Source: Nostoc sp. FACHB-152 (GTDB taxonomy: Bacteria; Cyanobacteriota; Cyanobacteriia; Cyanobacteriales; Nostocaceae). From it: a stretch of 37,543 nt of DNA. The stretch's first letter is position 1, and every line of letters starts with the position of its first letter. Location of the stretch: positions 1 to 37,543 of the forward strand of contig NZ_JACJRV010000072.1 in assembly GCF_014697475.1 (NCBI RefSeq). Reading direction: 5' to 3'. Below, piece after piece: positions 35,386-37,543 of this stretch. Below the pieces are notes generated by a model that saw only the letters and a program-made list of their open reading frames with translations, made no database searches and was not told the origin of the DNA. The position numbers and the translations under genes are program-made.

Positions 35386-35662
35386 ATGTTGGGTTCATTA
35401 TCCTTTACCCTTACCCTAATTATTCTGATTGCTGTAGGTTTAGCGATCGCGTCTCACTAAACATACCAACCCCAAGCTATTCTCATGCTTGGTAGCACTG
35501 TATAAGGATAATTAGAAAAATTTATATCTGACATTTTGCTTGCTAGGTCTTGCTCCCCCCAAGACAAGTCAAAATTCCCGTACTGTAAGTATTTTCCACA
35601 GTCGGCTTCATCTGGACTATTACGCGATTAACTTGATAAATCTACTGACTTTAATTAATTGA
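35386..35662 (+). pseudogene. decayed DUF218 (YdcF-like) gene remnant
   Basis: From ATG 35386 the frame encodes a membrane segment (LSFTLTLIILIAVGLAIAS), then a stop at 35458, then YQPQAILMLGS, which matches QPQAILMLGG of the intact DUF218 protein at 31383. Further stops at 35503 and 35509 are followed by LEKF (compare EREKF). After a frame change, 35591-35659 encodes IF-HSRLHLDYYAINLINLL, aligning with ESRLNLDYSAVDTVTNF. DNA around AACCCCAAGCTAT is shared with the intact gene. Multiple stops, a frameshift and a small deletion show it is dead. It ends 3 bases before the WcaF-like gene, whose original operon partner it may have been. Confidence 0.85.
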
Positions 35663-35665
35663 CTT

Positions 35666-36205
35666 ATGCGGTTAGATAACTATACCCTTGGTACTTATAC
35701 TCCTGGCGCACCTTTATGGAAACAAGTTTTGTGGTACTTCCTCGGCTCGCCTTTAGTACAAAACCGTTGGCTAACTACATCAGCTTTTAAAGCCTGGATA
35801 CTTCGTAGCTTTGGAGCGCAAATTGGTAAAGGTGTGCGTATCAAGCCAGGAGTTCGTATCAAGTTTCCTTGGCGATTAACTATCGGCGATTATGTTTGGT
35901 TAGGAGAAGAAGCTTGGATAGATAACCTGGCTACTGTGACGATTGAAAATCATGTTTGCATATCTCAAAGTGTTTATCTCTGCACAGGAAATCATGACTG
36001 GAGCCATCCTGATTTTAAATTAATTACTGCCCCTATCCACATTCAAGAAAATAGCTGGATTGCGGCTAAATCAGTAATTGGCCCAGGTGTAACAATTGCC
36101 AAAGGAGCAGTGTTAACTTTAGGAAGTGTTACCGGAAAATCCTTAGATTCGATGATGATTTACGCAGGTAATCCGGCTCAACCTATCAAACAGAGAAAAA
36201 TGTGA
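35666..36205 (+). CDS. WcaF-like acetyltransferase (colanic-acid type)
   Basis: Predicted 179-residue trimeric left-handed beta-helix acetyltransferase. The N-terminal LGTYTPGAPLWKQVLWYFLG and the hexapeptide region IGKGVRIKPGVRIKFPWRLT, IGDYVWLGEEAWIDNLATV, YLCTGNHDWSHPDF and IGPGVTIAKGAVL match the WcaF/maltose acetyltransferase group. The His of TGNHDW is the likely catalytic base. It would use acetyl-CoA to O-acetylate a sugar of the glycan. It starts 3 bases after the DUF218 pseudogene and ends before an STRR run. Confidence 0.9.
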   Translation: MRLDNYTLGTYTPGAPLWKQVLWYFLGSPLVQNRWLTTSAFKAWILRSFGAQIGKGVRIKPGVRIKFPWRLTIGDYVWLGEEAWIDNLATVTIENHVCISQSVYLCTGNHDWSHPDFKLITAPIHIQENSWIAAKSVIGPGVTIAKGAVLTLGSVTGKSLDSMMIYAGNPAQPIKQRKM

Positions 36206-36213
36206 TATTTGAA

Positions 36214-36254
36214 GTAGGCAATAGGGAAGTAGGCAACAGGCAATAGGCAATAGG
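36214..36254. repeat. STRR run
   Basis: TAGGCAATAGGGAAGTAGGC followed by AACAGGCAATAGGCAATAGG contains about five imperfect heptamers immediately downstream of the acetyltransferase gene. Confidence 0.75.
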
Positions 36255-36367
36255 TTTGAAATGCTGTTGGTATATCACTTTGTTCTTAAAATTTGTAGCT
36301 AATTTACATCTGCTGTAGATGCCTTTACTAACACTATATTAATTAGTAATTGCAGAGGATTAGTCTC

Positions 36368-36394
36368 AGCCTCCCAGTCAGAGAGGCTATATTT
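36368..36394 (+). terminator. weak hairpin after the acetyltransferase gene
   Basis: AGCCTC (36368-36373) pairs with GAGGCT (36383-36388) around a 9-base loop and is followed by ATATTT. It lies 14 bases before the 3' end of the minus-strand gene and may end transcription of the acetyltransferase gene. Confidence 0.4.
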
Positions 36395-36408
36395 GTTATG
36401 GTATTTAA

Positions 36409-36909
36409 CTAAGTGCGTGAGTCACGCAAACGTAATCTTAAAAGCCGCAACCAACGCAACCAAGTTTGTGCAGGTTGTTCAAAAAAAGTGAAAATATCAC
36501 CAAAACCCAAGTTAGTTTTATGATGGTGTAGCCAGTGCCTTTCTGGAGTGGTGATGAATAGAATTTTGCACACAACATTTACTAAATGTGGAGTTTGCCA
36601 ACCTAAAACAGCAACGTGTCTCCACCACACGTGAAACTGTCCTAATAGTAGCCCGAAAATTACGCCAATTGGAGATAAATGCCATAAAATGGCTGCCATG
36701 ACTAGATAAGGTAAAGCTCCTAAGATGCCATCTAACAATACCTGAAAATTTAAAGTTAATATGGCATAGTGGCGAAAGTCTTTCTTCCAGGAGTGATGTG
36801 TTTTTAAGTGGAGACTACCAAAAACATGATCGGGGATGTGATAAACAAATGTAGATAAAAAATCACCCACAAATAATAATAACCAAGCAACAGCTATAGT
36901 CTCAAGCAT
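36409..36909 (-). CDS. small histidine-rich membrane protein, fatty acid hydroxylase-like
   Basis: Predicted 166 residues with three to four membrane segments. Histidine clusters resemble those that bind two irons in the sterol desaturase/fatty acid hydroxylase superfamily: YHIPDH (H24, H28), LHLKTHH (H34, H38, H39), FHVWWRH (H93, H98) and ERHWLHHH (H125, H128-H130). Members hydroxylate or desaturate lipids, carotenoids or aldehydes; this one is shorter than most (200-300 residues). ATG 36909 is chosen because GAGGAG lies 5 bases upstream; a GTG at 36915 would touch that ribosome site. It is transcribed against the cluster, so a link to glycan synthesis is uncertain. Confidence 0.75.
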   Translation of the reverse strand: MLETIAVAWLLLFVGDFLSTFVYHIPDHVFGSLHLKTHHSWKKDFRHYAILTLNFQVLLDGILGALPYLVMAAILWHLSPIGVIFGLLLGQFHVWWRHVAVLGWQTPHLVNVVCKILFITTPERHWLHHHKTNLGFGDIFTFFEQPAQTWLRWLRLLRLRLRDSRT

Positions 36910-37316
36910 TTGCACTCCTCATTCAGTCAAAAATCCACACAAAAATCTCAATATGATAGTTGCAGAATAGACTTTTTGCTATGCAAGCAGTATCTCTGCA
37001 TTTTCTAGGCTAAGAGTATGCCTAATTAGAAAAATTACAGCTTTACTTATGCCCAATTTTGAATCTAGCCATAGGTAGGAAAAACTGTAATTTAACTTTT
37101 GGTTTAAAGGAATGAAATAAATACATCTTAATCTCGATAGATTTAATGTAGTTTTTTATTTCTCCCCTCATAATATTCTTATTAAGACAGACTGGATGAG
37201 CAAAGAAAGGGTTAAAATTTGTACAAATTTAGGTTAAGGGTTGTCTGAAAATTATTCAGCTTGAATTTTAAAAACTCAATATAGTTAAAAACTAACCAAA
37301 AGAAGAATTAACTTGT
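36910..37316. other. non-coding region upstream of the minus-strand membrane protein
   Basis: About 400 A/T-rich bases with no supported ORF. A 9-base inverted repeat AAATTACAG (37032-37040) / CTGTAATTT (37085-37093) and a perfect 16-base palindrome at 37215-37230 are visible. The promoter of the gene ending at 36909 should lie in the first 100-200 bases. Confidence 0.6.
37215..37230. promoter_or_regulatory. perfect 16-base palindrome
   Basis: AAATTTGTACAAATTT is identical to its own reverse complement. The GTAC centre with A/T arms looks like a dimeric regulator site. It does not match the NtcA pattern GTA-N8-TAC, so no regulator is proposed. Confidence 0.4.
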
Positions 37317-37430
37317 ACAATAGTCCGGTTTGATTACTAAAAAAACCTCTAATAGGAAGGCAATAAGCAACAGGCAATAGGCAAAAGTAAACAAAGCAGG
37401 CAAAAATCTACTGATTTTTAATATTAAGTA
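37317..37430 (-). repeat. degraded inverted copy D of the conserved leader element
   Basis: Read on the minus strand this segment has the order of copies A and C: AAAAATCAGTAGATTTTTGC, a degraded STRR run at 37358-37387, then a core end AGTAATCAAACCGGACTA. The middle of the 41-base core (GACTACACAAGTAT) is eroded. It points towards the minus-strand membrane protein, about 400 bases away. Confidence 0.6.
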
Positions 37431-37512
37431 GAAAGGCACAAATAAACTTAACTAGATAAGTCTTGGGCAAAATAGCTAAAAACCTCTTCCCTCCTGCCCT
37501 CTGGAGACACTT

Positions 37513-37537
37513 GCGTGGGCGGGTTTCCCGACTTGAG
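37513..37537 (+). repeat. dispersed 25-base repeat, copy 2
   Basis: Identical over 25 bases to 3243-3267, in the same orientation, near the right edge. The last bases after it (37538-37543) are too short to interpret. Confidence 0.8.
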
Positions 37538-37543
37538 TAAAGT

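Noticed and set aside
37021-37093. NtcA-type or other named regulator site near the inverted repeat AAATTACAG / CTGTAATTT
   Set aside because: Spacing and sequence do not fit GTA-N8-TAC, and I know of no regulator matching it.
1-37543. CRISPR array, tRNA, rRNA or complete insertion sequence
   Set aside because: The tandem heptamers are not spaced repeats with unique spacers. No cloverleaf, rRNA-like stretch or transposase ORF was found by eye.

Overview
The window is chromosomal DNA from a filamentous cyanobacterium, most likely of the Nostoc/Anabaena group. It is AT-rich and carries at least 23 exact copies of the octamer GCGATCGC (HIP1), the best-known cyanobacterial sequence signature. 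Runs of 7-base repeats of the type TTGCCTA / CAATAGG and GTGACAG (the STRR class described in heterocystous cyanobacteria) lie between genes. The protein content, an exopolysaccharide/glycan locus rich in glycosyltransferases, fits.

Layout. (1) 1-4336: a short leader, then a large repeat-domain protein (two DUF4082-like plus two Ig-like units and an N,N-dimethylformamidase-like C-terminal region) and a twin-arginine exported protein. (2) 4469-5764: the ATPase of a polysaccharide ABC exporter (Wzt/TagH type) with a C-terminal sugar-recognition-like domain. (3) 5801-9553: a tailoring cassette of NeuD/PglD-like acyltransferase, Fe(II)/2-oxoglutarate dioxygenase, aldo/keto reductase and DegT-family aminotransferase. 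(4) 9674-22399: ten genes for glycosyltransferases and nucleotide-sugar enzymes (RfbB-type dTDP-glucose dehydratase, GDP-mannose 4,6-dehydratase, CDP-paratose-2-epimerase-like SDR). (5) 22396-23811: a Wzy/WaaL-like polymerase or ligase, followed by two abutting palindromic MITE-like repeats. (6) 24113-31940: four more glycosyltransferases, an AsnB-type amidotransferase, a membrane-anchored SGNH hydrolase and a DUF218 (YdcF-like) membrane protein. (7) 32257-34758, minus strand: a large secreted protein with a carbohydrate-binding-like domain. (8) 35386-36205: a decayed DUF218 pseudogene directly followed by a WcaF-like acetyltransferase. (9) 36409-36909, minus strand: a small histidine-rich membrane protein of the fatty acid hydroxylase type.

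How the genes could work together. The locus looks like a nearly complete pathway for one complex, decorated extracellular or cell-surface glycan. Sugar-nucleotide enzymes provide deoxy- and amino-sugars, about twelve glycosyltransferases assemble the repeat, and the dioxygenase, amidotransferase, acyltransferases and SGNH enzyme would decorate it. The Wzy-like protein would polymerise it or the ABC ATPase would help export it. The exporter permease (Wzm), a flippase (Wzx) and the Wza/Wzc machinery are not in the window.

The most unusual non-coding signal is a conserved leader of about 110 bases with a 41-base core. It occurs just upstream of three genes (the DUF4082 protein, the ABC ATPase and a GT4 glycosyltransferase), and a degraded inverted copy lies near the right end. 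It runs into the coding sequences closely enough to create false N-terminal extensions in two of them. A second notable item is the frameshifted, stop-containing DUF218 pseudogene at 35386-35662. All functional assignments come from reading motifs by eye; no database search was run.
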